64,000 bases of DNA from assembly GCF_000175215.2 (NCBI RefSeq), contig NC_014816.1, positions 1,547,001 to 1,611,000 on the forward strand, given 5' to 3'. Positions 25,598-35,900 of the stretch are shown here, piece by piece; the stretch's first letter is position 1, and each line of letters opens with the position of its first letter. Position numbers and translations under genes: made by a program. The notes beneath the pieces were generated by a model that was not told where the DNA came from, ran no database searches, and worked only from the letters and a program-made list of their open reading frames with translations. This DNA is from Asticcacaulis excentricus CB 48. GTDB lineage: Bacteria; Pseudomonadota; Alphaproteobacteria; Caulobacterales; Caulobacteraceae.

Positions 25598-26884
25598 TTA
25601 ATGAAACAGCAAAAGTCCTGCAATCGCCGCGTTCATCAGATTGGCCAGAGTAGCGGCCAGAAGCGCCCTTGGCCCCAGCTTGACAATCATATCGCGCTGA
25701 TTGGGGGCCAGACCGCCGATCACCGCCAGTTGGATCGCGATGGACGACAGGTTGGCGAAGCCACACAGGGCAAAACTCATAATGGCTGTCGAACGCGCCG
25801 ACAACTGCCCGCCCTCGTCCATCAGGTGCAGATAGGCGACAAATTCGTTCATGATCAGCTTTTCACCGAACAGACCGCCCGCCGTCACCGCCTCATGCCA
25901 CGGGATATTGATCAGGAACATTACCGGCGCAAAGACAAAGCCCAACATCCCCTGAAGCGTCAGGTCGGGATAGCCAAACAGGCCGCCTATGCCGCCCAGA
26001 ATGCCGTTAACCAGCGCGATCAGAGCCACAAAAGCCAGCACCATGCCGCCCACCGAAATGGCGATTTTCAGGCCATCCTGCACGCCGTCGGAAATGGCCG
26101 CCAGAAGGCTTTTGGGGTGGTGGTCGGCGTCTTCCATGATAGGTTCCGGAGAGTGGATCACCGCGCGTCTGGGGTCCGGAATGATAATCTTGGCCATCAG
26201 CAGCCCGCCGGGGGCCGACATGAAGCTGGCGGCCAACAGGTAGTCAATCTTGATGCCGATCTGCGCGTAGGCGGCCAGAATGGTGCCAGCCACGCCGGCC
26301 ATGCCCGACGCCATGATGGCAAACAGTTGCGCCTTGGTCAGGCCCGCCAGGTAGGGCCGCACCACCAAAGGCGACTCACTTTGCCCGACCAGCACATTGG
26401 CGGCTGCCGCCAGCGCCTCGACGCGGCTGATGCCGATGATAAAGCCCAGGCCCCCGCCGATCACCTTGATGATCAACTGCATGATTTTTAGATAGTAGAG
26501 CACCGAAGCCAGCGCGGCAAAAAAGACGATGACCGGCAAGACATTGATAGCAAAGCCCGCCCCACCTGGCACATTGACCAACCCGCCGAACAGCATGTCA
26601 ATGGCGCCCTTAGAATAGCCCATAAGGGCTTCGACGCCTTGCGCAATCGCCTGAACCCCCGCCTTACCCCAACTGGTGTGCAGGACCAGCACGCCGATCA
26701 GCACCTGAAGAGCAAAAGCACAGGCCACCATCCGCAGCCGGATAGCCTTGCGATCGGCCGACACCAGAACGGCAATCAGCAGCAGGGTGAGAATACCGCC
26801 TATGCCGATCAGCCAGTGGTTACTGGTCAAACCGGACGACAGACCAGTGACAGACGGAACGGAGGCGGAGGCAGAAGCGGCCAT
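25598..26884 (-). CDS. Concentrative nucleoside transporter (CNT/NupC family)
   Basis: A 428-residue cation-coupled nucleoside importer from ATG 26884 (MAASASASVPS). The hairpin and helix features of the CNT fold are present: VLVGQSESPLVVRPYLAGLTKAQLFAIMASGMAGVAGTILAAYA and HEAVTAGGLFGEKLIMNEFVAYLHL, which carry the nucleoside- and sodium-contacting Gln/Glu/Asn residues. Further upstream starts in the same frame would add an Arg/Trp-rich leader unlike the family. It follows the DcaP-like porin by 70 bp in the same direction, so outer- and inner-membrane uptake steps may be co-expressed. Confidence 0.93.
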   Translation of the reverse strand: MAASASASVPSVTGLSSGLTSNHWLIGIGGILTLLLIAVLVSADRKAIRLRMVACAFALQVLIGVLVLHTSWGKAGVQAIAQGVEALMGYSKGAIDMLFGGLVNVPGGAGFAINVLPVIVFFAALASVLYYLKIMQLIIKVIGGGLGFIIGISRVEALAAAANVLVGQSESPLVVRPYLAGLTKAQLFAIMASGMAGVAGTILAAYAQIGIKIDYLLAASFMSAPGGLLMAKIIIPDPRRAVIHSPEPIMEDADHHPKSLLAAISDGVQDGLKIAISVGGMVLAFVALIALVNGILGGIGGLFGYPDLTLQGMLGFVFAPVMFLINIPWHEAVTAGGLFGEKLIMNEFVAYLHLMDEGGQLSARSTAIMSFALCGFANLSSIAIQLAVIGGLAPNQRDMIVKLGPRALLAATLANLMNAAIAGLLLFH

Positions 26885-26954
26885 GCGGGTACTCAGGCAA
26901 AAACGAAGGGGTGAGCCTAAGCACCGCCGCGGGCCGGGGTCAATGCGCCCGCAC

Positions 26955-28259
26955 TCAATAGGCGTATTTCGCCGCCAGTTCGAGGCGGTCCAGCCGCCCG
27001 CTTTGGCCATTGACCAATTCACGCTTGCCGGTGCGCAGCTCGATACCGAGATCGAGCCCCCTGACCGGCGTGAAAAACAGGTTAGCGGCCAGACTCTGCG
27101 CCGATTTCGACGCCAGAGCGGGGCTGCCCACCGGATAGTCAGCACTCAGGAAGGAAGCCGCAAAGGTCGAACGCAGGCGCGGCGTCCAGCCCAGCTTGAC
27201 CGACGCAAAGCCGGAGGTGACGCCGACCGTCTCCATCTTCGCACCCGGCGTCCCGGCATAGACGACATCGGGGGCGAAGTTGAGCCCGACATAGCGCCCG
27301 ATGCCCTCCCCGCCGGTCAGCATAAAGCGCAGATCATGGCGCGCCTTTGTCCCGAAGGGCACCTTTCCCGACAGGCTGAGTCCGTAACCCGACGCCGTGG
27401 CCCCGACCGCGCCATTATCAACGGCCAGTTGCCGCGCCAGAACCGCCACCGCGAAATCGCCATAGGGCTTTTTAAGACTGAGGCGCGCCGTCACGTCGGG
27501 CTGGCGGTCGTCGTCGTTTTCGATCAGGGTCGCCACCGTGGCTGTAATCGATGCTGTTTCGGGGTTTTCGAGCGCCACGGCCAGAGTGTAGCCCGCACCC
27601 AGCGGCAGGGTGTAGCGTACCTGCGGCTGACGCACAAAGACCGTGCCTTCGGTGGGCCCGACAAAGTCCGTGCTTTCCGGCAGGACGGCGACATTCTGGA
27701 ACGTCGTCCAGTCCTGCCCGAACAGCCAGCGGCCATAGGTGATATAGGCGCGGCGCAGCGCCAGATTATAGCCGTTGGTGGTACGCTCGCTGCCGCCGCC
27801 GGGCGTGGTCTGGAAATCAGCCTCGACATACCCCCCTAAACCCGATCCGCTGTCCATCGACACGGTCAGGCGCGTCTGTTTGGCGATAAAATCGGCGTCG
27901 CTGTGTTCGCGCGTTCCGCCAACCGGGATGTACGCCGGCAGGTAGAAGTCGCGCCCCAGCGATCCGGTGGCCAGATCGCCGGAATCGTAGCGGCTGAACA
28001 GGGCATTGGTCTTGAGAAAACCGCCGAAACGCAAGGCGGGCCCAGTGCTCTGGACGGGTTGGGACGGGGCGGGCGGCGTTGCCTTTTCAGCCTTCAGCCC
28101 GGCCAGTTCCGCGCGCAGGCGGCTCATTTCGCCCTCCATCGCCGCCAGTCTTTGTTCCAGCGCCGCCGTCTCAGACGGCGCGGTCTGTTGCGCGCTGACC
28201 GGGCCAGCCGCCAGCGCCAGCCCGACCGCAGAGGTCAGGCCGATCAGGGTATATCGCAT
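26955..28259 (-). CDS. DcaP-like trimeric outer-membrane porin
   Basis: A 434-residue precursor from ATG 28259 (GGGGAGG upstream) with signal peptide MRYTLIGLTSAVGLALAAGPVSAQ. A coiled-coil segment follows (ALEQRLAAMEGEMSRLRAELAGLKAE in two halves), then a long beta-barrel ending AKYAY with a terminal aromatic. This order is that of DcaP-type porins, which pass negatively charged or aromatic substrates. Next downstream is the nucleoside transporter. The upstream region shared with a LuxR-type regulator carries three copies of one palindrome (28353-28401). Confidence 0.88.
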   Translation of the reverse strand: MRYTLIGLTSAVGLALAAGPVSAQQTAPSETAALEQRLAAMEGEMSRLRAELAGLKAEKATPPAPSQPVQSTGPALRFGGFLKTNALFSRYDSGDLATGSLGRDFYLPAYIPVGGTREHSDADFIAKQTRLTVSMDSGSGLGGYVEADFQTTPGGGSERTTNGYNLALRRAYITYGRWLFGQDWTTFQNVAVLPESTDFVGPTEGTVFVRQPQVRYTLPLGAGYTLAVALENPETASITATVATLIENDDDRQPDVTARLSLKKPYGDFAVAVLARQLAVDNGAVGATASGYGLSLSGKVPFGTKARHDLRFMLTGGEGIGRYVGLNFAPDVVYAGTPGAKMETVGVTSGFASVKLGWTPRLRSTFAASFLSADYPVGSPALASKSAQSLAANLFFTPVRGLDLGIELRTGKRELVNGQSGRLDRLELAAKYAY

Positions 28260-28352
28260 GTGAACCTCCCCGCTTTTTTTTTGCCCTTCTTCGTATTCCG
28301 GGTGGGCAGCGGTGAGACAGAGGATCAGGCCGAAGACGTTGTAAATGAAGGG

Positions 28353-28401
28353 CGACCTTGGTCGAGACGGCCCCCGACCTTGGTCGTTCAGACCTTGGTC
28401 G
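28353..28401. promoter_or_regulatory. Triple CGACCTTGGTCG palindrome array
   Basis: CGACCTTGGTCG occurs at 28353-28364 and 28375-28386, and AGACCTTGGTCG at 28390-28401. Each copy is itself an inverted repeat (CGACC/GGTCG). The array lies between the divergent porin and response-regulator genes, so it is a good candidate operator for one or both. Confidence 0.7.
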
Positions 28402-28527
28402 GATAACGTAACGTAATCCAGCCCATGGCCGCACTTGGGTCTGGACATGTCCGCGCCCAGGGTACAGATTGGGCCCGCCAGCATTTTCAACAATAAAAAG
28501 AATGCGGCCGGAGGTTTCGTCTTGAGT

Positions 28528-29169
28528 ATGCCCCTTCCCGTTTCGGCACCCTCCATTCTGGTCGCCGATGATCACCCGCTCTTTCGTCAGGCCCTGATAC
28601 TGGCGGCGCGCAAGGTCCGTCCGGACGCCCATATCCTCGAAGCCGGTACGCTGGACGCCGCCCTTGAGGCCGTGCGTCAGGCCACTAACCTCAAACTGGT
28701 CCTGCTCGATCTCCGCATGCCCGGTGCCGAAGGCTTTTCGGGTGTCGCCCTGCTGCACGCTGAAGTGCCGCACGTGCCTGTACTGGTCGTCTCCGCCGCC
28801 GAAGCCGAAAAGGCGGCGCGCGAGGCCCGGCGCTTCGGGGCCGTGGGCTTTATCGGCAAGGATCAACCACTGCCCCGGATGCAGGAGGCCATCAGCGATG
28901 CTCTGGAAGGCCGCATCAGCGACACGCCGCCCGCCGACCCGGAGGTCGATACGGTCGCCGCCAAGGTCGCCGACCTGACTCCGACGCAGTTGCGCGTCCT
29001 GCTGGGCGTGCTGGCCGGGCGGCTTAACAAGCAGATCGCCTACGACCTCAGCATTTCAGAGGCCACGGTAAAGGCCCATATGACCGCCATCATGCGCAAG
29101 CTGGATGTGCAAAACCGCACTCAGGCCGTGCTGGCCGCCCGCGCTCTGGGCATCGGGATCGACGGTTAA
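28528..29169 (+). CDS. LuxR/NarL-family response regulator (CrbR/ErdR-like)
   Basis: A 213-residue DNA-binding regulator. The receiver domain has acidic pocket ADDHPLF, phospho-acceptor Asp61 in LLDLRMPG and Lys in FIGKDQ. The C-terminal LuxR helix-turn-helix is LTPTQLRVLLGVLAGRLNKQIAYDLSISEATVKAHMTAIMRKL. The start is uncertain: ATG 28528, or a TTG six bases earlier closer to GGAGG. Its end overlaps the end of the convergent hybrid kinase by 4 bp. Pairing with a transporter-type kinase is characteristic of CrbSR/MxtR-ErdR systems, which control acetate use. Confidence 0.9.
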   Translation: MPLPVSAPSILVADDHPLFRQALILAARKVRPDAHILEAGTLDAALEAVRQATNLKLVLLDLRMPGAEGFSGVALLHAEVPHVPVLVVSAAEAEKAAREARRFGAVGFIGKDQPLPRMQEAISDALEGRISDTPPADPEVDTVAAKVADLTPTQLRVLLGVLAGRLNKQIAYDLSISEATVKAHMTAIMRKLDVQNRTQAVLAARALGIGIDG

Positions 29170-32100
29170 ACCCCCAGCCACTGCCGCAGGGTTTTGGGCT
29201 CAGCGGGTTTGGCGAAGACCGGCACGCCCACCGCCTCAGCGGCCGCCTCGGTCGCCGGGTCCCGGTCCGCGGTGATCAGGGCGACGCGCAGGTCTGGATT
29301 ACGCCCGCGCAAGCGCCGGATCAGCGACAGGCCGTCCTGACCCTCACTCAAATTATAGTCGATCAGGGCGCAGTCGACAGTTTCAGCCTGACTGAGGGCC
29401 GCCTCCGTGTCATCCACCGCCTGCACCTCGCACCCCCACAGCGTCAAAAGCGCCGACATGGCCTCACGCACCGCCGGCTCATCATCGACGATCAGCACAC
29501 GTCTTGCCGGGGCGTTAATGGGCACCGGTCCCGCCGTCACGACCTCCACCGCCGCAACACGCGGCAGGGTCACGGCAAAGCGACTGCCGCGCCCCAGGCG
29601 CGACCGTAGCTCAACGCGCAGCCCCAAAAGCCGCGCCGTGCGCTCGACTATGGCCAGCCCCAGCCCAACCCCAGCCTCACCCGATACCCCCAGCCGCTCA
29701 AATTCGCGGAAAATACGGTCCTGATCGGCCTCGGCAATGCCGACGCCGGTATCGTAGACCTCTATGCGCACACGGTCGGTGCGCGGCCGCAACACCATTA
29801 ACACGCCACCGGTTTTTGTGTAGCGCACGGCATTAGACAGGAAGTTTTGCAGTATCGAACGCAGCAGGTTGCGGTCGGTCTCCACCCACACGGAAGGCGC
29901 AATCAGCCTCAGACTCAGCCCCTTTTCCGCCGCCAAGGGCGTAAAGATCAGGCTCAGATCCCGCGCCAGAACCGACAGATCGAAGCGCACCGGGCGCGGC
30001 GTGACGCCTCCGGCATCGAGCTTGGAGATATCGAGGAGGGATTTGAGGAGGGCATCCGCCGCCTCGATCGAGCGCTCGACATTATCAACGAGGTCCCGCG
30101 CCTCGCCCTGCACCTCTTCGGCCAAAGCCGCGGTAAACAGGCGCGCGGCGTGCAAAGGTTGGAGGAGATCGTGGCTGGCCGCCGCCAGAAAGCGTGTCTT
30201 CTCCTCGGTCGCTCGCTCCAGAGCCGAATTGACAAGACGCAGTTCAGCGGTCCTACGTTCTACGCGGCTCTCCAGCTCGGCCCGCGCCGTTTCCAGCGCC
30301 GACAGGGCGTCGGCCTCACCCGTCACATCAGTAAAGCACATGACATAACCGCCGCCGGGCATGGGGCCGCCGACCGTGCGGATCACCCGCCCGTCATTGC
30401 GCCGCCGCTGAAAGGCGTGGTGGGTGCCGCGCCGCATATGCTCCAGCCGGCGCTCGACGTGGCTTTCGACCTCTCCCGGACCACATTCGCCGCGTTCAGC
30501 ATTGAAGCGGATCAGCTCGGCCACCGGCGTGCCGACGCGCACAAGTTCCGGCGGATACTGGAACAGCTCCAGATAGCGCGTGTTCCACGCCACTAGCCGC
30601 AGGTTCTGATCAATTACGCTGACGCCGGGGTCGATGTTTTCCAGCGTCGCCGCCAGAAGGCCGCGCGAAAACTGCAGGCTCTGGCCCGAACGGTCGAGTA
30701 GGCGCGCGACCTCATCGACGCTGATCGCCGTGCCGGAGAGGGCCGACCACACGATGGCGTGGGCCGAAGGTGCGCCGACCACGCCGGCAATCAGCCGCTC
30801 GGCCCGGCGCACGTCGGCGCGGTCGATGGGGGCTTGGTCCTGTATGCGGCCAAAGGCTTCCGCCACCGCTTCGGGCCCGGCAAAGCGCGCTGTCAGCGCG
30901 GTAAGTTGCCCGAGACTGTGAACCGCACCTTGCCGCACCGCCGGCGTCAGGCGCAGGCCAAACCCCGGACGTGTGCGCCCGAAGGCCGAGACCAGACCCC
31001 AGGCGGCAGCATTGGCACCCAGCGAGGCCGCCACTCCGTGCACCAACGGATTTAGTTCAGGCCAAAAGACCTTTATTCCGAACAGGCCCTGCGGATCGAA
31101 CGGCGTCATAGCCACGCCCTCAAGCCATTGCAGCGAGGCTATGGTTGGCCAGAACAGGGTGTAGGTCCACACGATCAGCCCGGCCAGAAGCCCGGCCTGA
31201 ATAGCGGCGGCATCGCGCGGCTTACCATTGACGGCCAGGAGAAGAGCCGGTGTAAACTGCGCGATGGCGGCAAAGGCAATCTGCCCAATGACCGCCAGTT
31301 GCTGCCCCGGCGGCACCCACAGGGCATAGGTCAGGGCGGCCCCCATCACCGCTGCAATTGAGGCGCGGCGGACCCAAAGCATCAGCTTGCCGAAATCCAC
31401 TGCGGATGAGGCGCTGCGGTGACGCAGCAAGAAGGGCGCGATCAGATCGTTCGAGATCATGGTCGATAGGGCAATAGTTTCCACCAGCACCATGCCGGTC
31501 GCCGCCGCGAAGCCGCCGATAAAGGCCAGAAGGGTCAGACCGTTAAGCCCTGCCGCATAGGGCAGGTTGAGGACGAACAGATCATGCGGCACATCCGGGC
31601 TCAGAAGCGTCAGCCCGGCCAACGTAATGGGCGGCACTACGACGAGCGTCGCCAGCAGATAACCCACAAATGGCCAGCGCGCCTTTTGTGCGTCCTCCGA
31701 CCGGTCAGCCCCGATGACCGCCGTGTAGAATTGACGCGGCAGGCACACGACGGCGGCCATCGACAGAAGCGTCATGACGCCAAAATCGAGATTTAGCTGC
31801 GTCGGGGCAAAGCGGGCTGAAAAGTGGGCCCAGCCGACGCTGCGCAAATCGGGCGGCGCGCTCATAAATGCCACAACGGCGAACCCGGCAACGGCAACCA
31901 ACGCCACCAACTTGACCAGAGATTCGGTGGCGATGATGTAGAATATGCCCTCATTACGGCTGGAGGCCACATAGTGCCGTGTCCCGAACAGCATGGCAAA
32001 CAACGCTAGGGCCAGCGTCGTCAGGGTCATGGGCCATAGGCGTTCACCGCCCGCCACCGCCGCAAAGCTGGTCCCCACCGAGCGCAATTGCAACGCCACG

Positions 32101-32498
32101 TAAGGAATTGTGCCAAACAAAGCCAGCAGCGTCACCAGCGCCGCCACACCGCGACTTTTGCCGAACCGCGCGCCGATAAAGTCGGAAATCGATGTCGCTC
32201 CTTCGGCACGCACAGCGGCAATGAGTCGCGTCAGAAAACGCGACGCAAACAACCATAGCAAGATGGGCCCAATATATATGGGAACAAAACTCCATCCCTC
32301 CCCGGCTGCAGAACCGACCGCGCCGAAAAAGGTCCAGCTTGTACAGTAGACGCCAAGTGAGAGCGCATAGGCTGGCAAACGAAGAGGTGATCGGCGGTTC
32401 TCACGACGTGCCCAGCTTTCGGCCCAAGCCCCAATAGCAAACAGGCCTGCCACGTAGGCCGCCGCTGCAGTGAGTAGAATGTAGCCGTTCATGCGCAC
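29166..32498 (-). CDS. SSF-transporter-type hybrid sensor histidine kinase (CrbS/MxtR-like)
   Basis: A 1,110-residue membrane sensor. Residues 1-500 form a sodium/solute-symporter-like domain of about 13 helices. A PAS region follows (VIDQNLRLVAWNTRYLELFQYP), and then a coiled coil. The kinase core has phospho-acceptor His at about 775 in FLAAASHDLLQPLHAARLF, with N and G boxes of the ATPase domain (NFLSNAVRYTKTGG; VYDTGVGIAEADQDRI). A C-terminal receiver ends the protein (VLIVDDEPAVREAM, Asp at about 1045 in CALIDYNLSEG). This architecture is that of CrbS/MxtR. The adjacent convergent LuxR regulator is the likely partner. The signal, perhaps acetate or another carboxylate, is inferred. Confidence 0.93.
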   Translation of the reverse strand: MRMNGYILLTAAAAYVAGLFAIGAWAESWARRENRRSPLRLPAYALSLGVYCTSWTFFGAVGSAAGEGWSFVPIYIGPILLWLFASRFLTRLIAAVRAEGATSISDFIGARFGKSRGVAALVTLLALFGTIPYVALQLRSVGTSFAAVAGGERLWPMTLTTLALALFAMLFGTRHYVASSRNEGIFYIIATESLVKLVALVAVAGFAVVAFMSAPPDLRSVGWAHFSARFAPTQLNLDFGVMTLLSMAAVVCLPRQFYTAVIGADRSEDAQKARWPFVGYLLATLVVVPPITLAGLTLLSPDVPHDLFVLNLPYAAGLNGLTLLAFIGGFAAATGMVLVETIALSTMISNDLIAPFLLRHRSASSAVDFGKLMLWVRRASIAAVMGAALTYALWVPPGQQLAVIGQIAFAAIAQFTPALLLAVNGKPRDAAAIQAGLLAGLIVWTYTLFWPTIASLQWLEGVAMTPFDPQGLFGIKVFWPELNPLVHGVAASLGANAAAWGLVSAFGRTRPGFGLRLTPAVRQGAVHSLGQLTALTARFAGPEAVAEAFGRIQDQAPIDRADVRRAERLIAGVVGAPSAHAIVWSALSGTAISVDEVARLLDRSGQSLQFSRGLLAATLENIDPGVSVIDQNLRLVAWNTRYLELFQYPPELVRVGTPVAELIRFNAERGECGPGEVESHVERRLEHMRRGTHHAFQRRRNDGRVIRTVGGPMPGGGYVMCFTDVTGEADALSALETARAELESRVERRTAELRLVNSALERATEEKTRFLAAASHDLLQPLHAARLFTAALAEEVQGEARDLVDNVERSIEAADALLKSLLDISKLDAGGVTPRPVRFDLSVLARDLSLIFTPLAAEKGLSLRLIAPSVWVETDRNLLRSILQNFLSNAVRYTKTGGVLMVLRPRTDRVRIEVYDTGVGIAEADQDRIFREFERLGVSGEAGVGLGLAIVERTARLLGLRVELRSRLGRGSRFAVTLPRVAAVEVVTAGPVPINAPARRVLIVDDEPAVREAMSALLTLWGCEVQAVDDTEAALSQAETVDCALIDYNLSEGQDGLSLIRRLRGRNPDLRVALITADRDPATEAAAEAVGVPVFAKPAEPKTLRQWLGV

Positions 32499-32938
32499 CC
32501 GCCAGCAAGACTACTGGCCAAGCTAGACCAGCGTGCGGTTCAGAGCAAACCCGTCGGAAGCCAAAAAAATGATGCGCCGCAATGTGTGCGAGCGCGAATA
32601 GCTACGACTAAGTCATAGGGAAGGACGCTTTTTCACCGTTATCTCGACACATTTCGAAGGACCCAAGAGCGGGTGATCGGCATGGTTTCTTTTTTGCTCT
32701 CCGCCTTGAACGCTTTCAAACAAGGGAAAAACACGCACTTTTTCCAGGTCATTTCCCCAAGGTGACGAGCGTTTTCTAGTTGCCAGTGTGACCTTATTGA
32801 AACAGGTTTCATTCGTAATGGACAAATTTGTGGCGAGACATTGACGAGTCCGTGACGACGAGGCGTTATGTGTTTCCAAAAAAAAAAATGGCCGCAGCTT
32901 TTCGGCTACAAAAGTGTCCATAATCCCGGAGATAGAGT
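32499..32938 (+). other. Long leader region of the TonB receptor
   Basis: There are 440 bases without a gene between the hybrid kinase and the TonB receptor, AT-richer than the flanks. It contains an 11-A run near 32878-32888. A small GGCCGCAGC...GGC hairpin follows. A possible -35 box (TTGACG near 32842) is paired with TTATGT, at longer than ideal spacing. The receptor start GTG 32939 has CCCGGAG upstream. No operator symmetry was seen. Confidence 0.4.
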
Positions 32939-35900
32939 GTGAAAAAAGAATCGAGACGATTTGGTCTTCTGGCCACAACCTCGTTTTGCAGTGCGGTGGT
33001 TGCGGGTGTAATGACGACGGTATCCGGCGGTGCTGCGCAGGCCCAAGACGCAGCCCCAAAAACGGACGAGGCTAAGCCGGCCGAAGCTGTACAGGAAGTG
33101 GTTGTTACGGGCTCGCGTATCCGCCGCAGCGTAGCCAATGCCCCGGCCCCAACGATCAGCGTCACCCAGGACGATCTCCTACAATCGGGCGTGCCCAATA
33201 TCATCGACCAACTGGCCGATATCCCCGCCCTGTCCGGTTCGACCGTTCCGGAAGACACCACGGGTTCCAACCTAAACGACGGCGGGCTTTCGCTGCTGAA
33301 CCTGCGCTTCCTCGGTTCGCAGCGCACACTGGTTCTGGTGGACGGCAAGCGTCACGTTGGTGCACCGCAAGGGTCTCTCTCGGTGGATGTGGACTCCATC
33401 CCGCGCCTGTTGATCAATCGCATTGACATCATCACGGGCGGTCAATCGGCTATGTACGGTGCCGATGCCGTTTCGGGCGTCGTAAACTATGTGCTCAAGC
33501 GCGATTTCGAAGGCGTCGAAGTCGATGGGGCCTATTCGCAAATCAACCAGGACGGCACAGCGCAAAAGCGTCTGTCCATGCTGTTCGGCAAAAACTTCTT
33601 CGATGACAAGCTGAACGCATACCTATCGCTGGAACACGAAGAAAACGATCAGGTCAAAGACTCCGACGTGGATTGGCGCCGCCGCGCCTGCGGCCTATAC
33701 GCGATGGATGCCGATCAGGCCTCGCCGAACAATAATGACGGCGTCCTTGATAACCAACTGCTCTGCGGCGTTCGCAACTTCTCGCGCCCATATACAGGCC
33801 TATTGGTTCTCTCGTCGGCGATCACGGCCAGCCCGACAACCGACCCAGATATTCCGGCGTCCTCCGCCGGTTGTAGTGCCCCGACCTTGGCGGCCACCGC
33901 AACTGCTGCTCAAAAGCTTGCTTACAATGCCTTCCCTGCAGCTACCGGCACCAACACAAACTGCTTCTTTGCCAACGCCGGTAGTGCATTCGTCTTCGCC
34001 AATGATGGTACACCGCGCGGGCTCAATGTGGGTTCACGAGTTACGGTTGGCGGGGCACGCACCAACAACGTTGGCGGCGACGGCCTGAATATTGGTACTG
34101 AATTCTCGCAAGGCAGCCGGATCCCGGAATCGAACGCCAGCCGCGTTCAGGGTGGTCTGAACTTCAAATTGACCGAGAACGTCCTGCTTTATGCAGAAGC
34201 CAAGTACATCAAAGAAACGACCTACGACGAAGGACAGGGGTCGTTCTTCAACATCGGTATTTATGACTTCACGCGGGCCCCTGTATCGAATGGGACGACA
34301 ACGCCCACCCTCGCGGTTATGCCGCAATGGACTCCAGCCACCAGTTCGTTCAACATTGGCCTTGATAACGCCTATCTCTCTTCCGATCTGCGGACGGCTA
34401 TTCTCACGAATACGCGCAAAACCTACGATGCCAACGGGAATGTGGTTTCGACGGGCGCCCTCGACCCGCGCGCCATGTTCACAAACTTTGGCCCGCTGCG
34501 CAATCAGCTAAACTACCGCAAAGTGCAGCGTTACGTAATCGGTGCGAAAGGCGAAGCTGATCAGTTCCTGTTCGCCAAGAACATTTCTTGGGAAGCAAGC
34601 TACGTTTATGGCGAGCTTACGAATGAGAACCATGAACGCGCCGTTGATGTTGAACGTTACCGCTACGGCGCGGATGCGGTGGTCGATACGGCGGGTAAGG
34701 TCAGCGGTAAGCCGGGGCAAATCGTTTGCCGCGTGCAACTGTTAGCTGCCAACGGCATTTCCATCCCCGATCCCTACCGTGTTGGGACCATGAGCCCGAC
34801 CGATCCGAAGGTCACAGGCTGCGTGCCGTTTAGCATCTTCGGCAACGGGCAAAACGATCCGGCGGCGCGCAACTATTTTGACGCTGAGATACAGGTCTCC
34901 CACACCAACAAGCAACAGCATTTCCTTGCCTACGGATCGGGTGAATTCTGGGACTTCTGGGGTGCTGGCCCAATCGGTGCAGCCGTCGGCGTCGAGTGGC
35001 GTAAAGAAGAAGCTGAAGGCAAGGGCCGTACGGCTTCCACAGGTGATCGCCTTCTGTTCTTGAACACCGGAGCTGACTTCCCGTACTCGCAGTACGAAGC
35101 CAAAGAAATCTTCACTGAACTGCGCGTCCCGCTTCTAAAAGACCTGCCGTTTGTTAACCGCCTCGAATTCTCAGGCGCGGCCCGCCGCTCGGACTACACG
35201 ACGGTTGGCAAGGTGGATACCTACTCAGCTCAGTTCCTATGGGAAATTAATGAGCAAGTGAAGATCCGCGGGACCCGAGGCAAGGCTGTGCGCATCCCGT
35301 CGCTTTCGGAGAACTTCTCACTGCAAAGCCAGACCTTTGCTAACGGCTTCGTTGATCCGTGCGATGTTACCAACATCAACAACACAGCCAATACGCAAAT
35401 TCGTCAGTACCGCACTGCCAACTGTCTTGCCCTAGGCATTCCGACAGGGACCGCTATCAGCTATCCGACTTCGCCCGCGGGTTTCAACGGGGGCAACCCG
35501 AACTTGAAGCCTGAAGAGTCGATTTCGAAGACCCTCAGCCTGATCCTGACGCCGAAAATTCTCCCGCGCACTACGCTCGTGTTTGACTGGTACAATATTG
35601 AAATCAACAGCGTTATCGCTTCAATCACGGCTCAGACCCTGGCGAACCAATGCGTGGGTGGACCGGTGCTCAATTCTCAGGCCTGCGGTCTGATTACCCG
35701 CGGCGGTGCCGATGTCAGCTATCGGATGACGTCGTTCCTGCAAGGCTCGTTCAACTACGCCAAGTACGAAAACCAGGGGATGGACTTCACCTTCCTGTAT
35801 CGTCAACCGCTGAACAATGTCTTCGGCAAGAACCTTGGCAATCTGGGCGTTCAGGTGCGCGGCACCTACCTGCAATTCGACCGTTCGTACACAAATATCG

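Noticed and set aside
25601..26491. Long rightward frame of 296 codons
   Set aside because: Antisense to the CNT nucleoside transporter, with His/Gln/Arg-rich composition and no motif.
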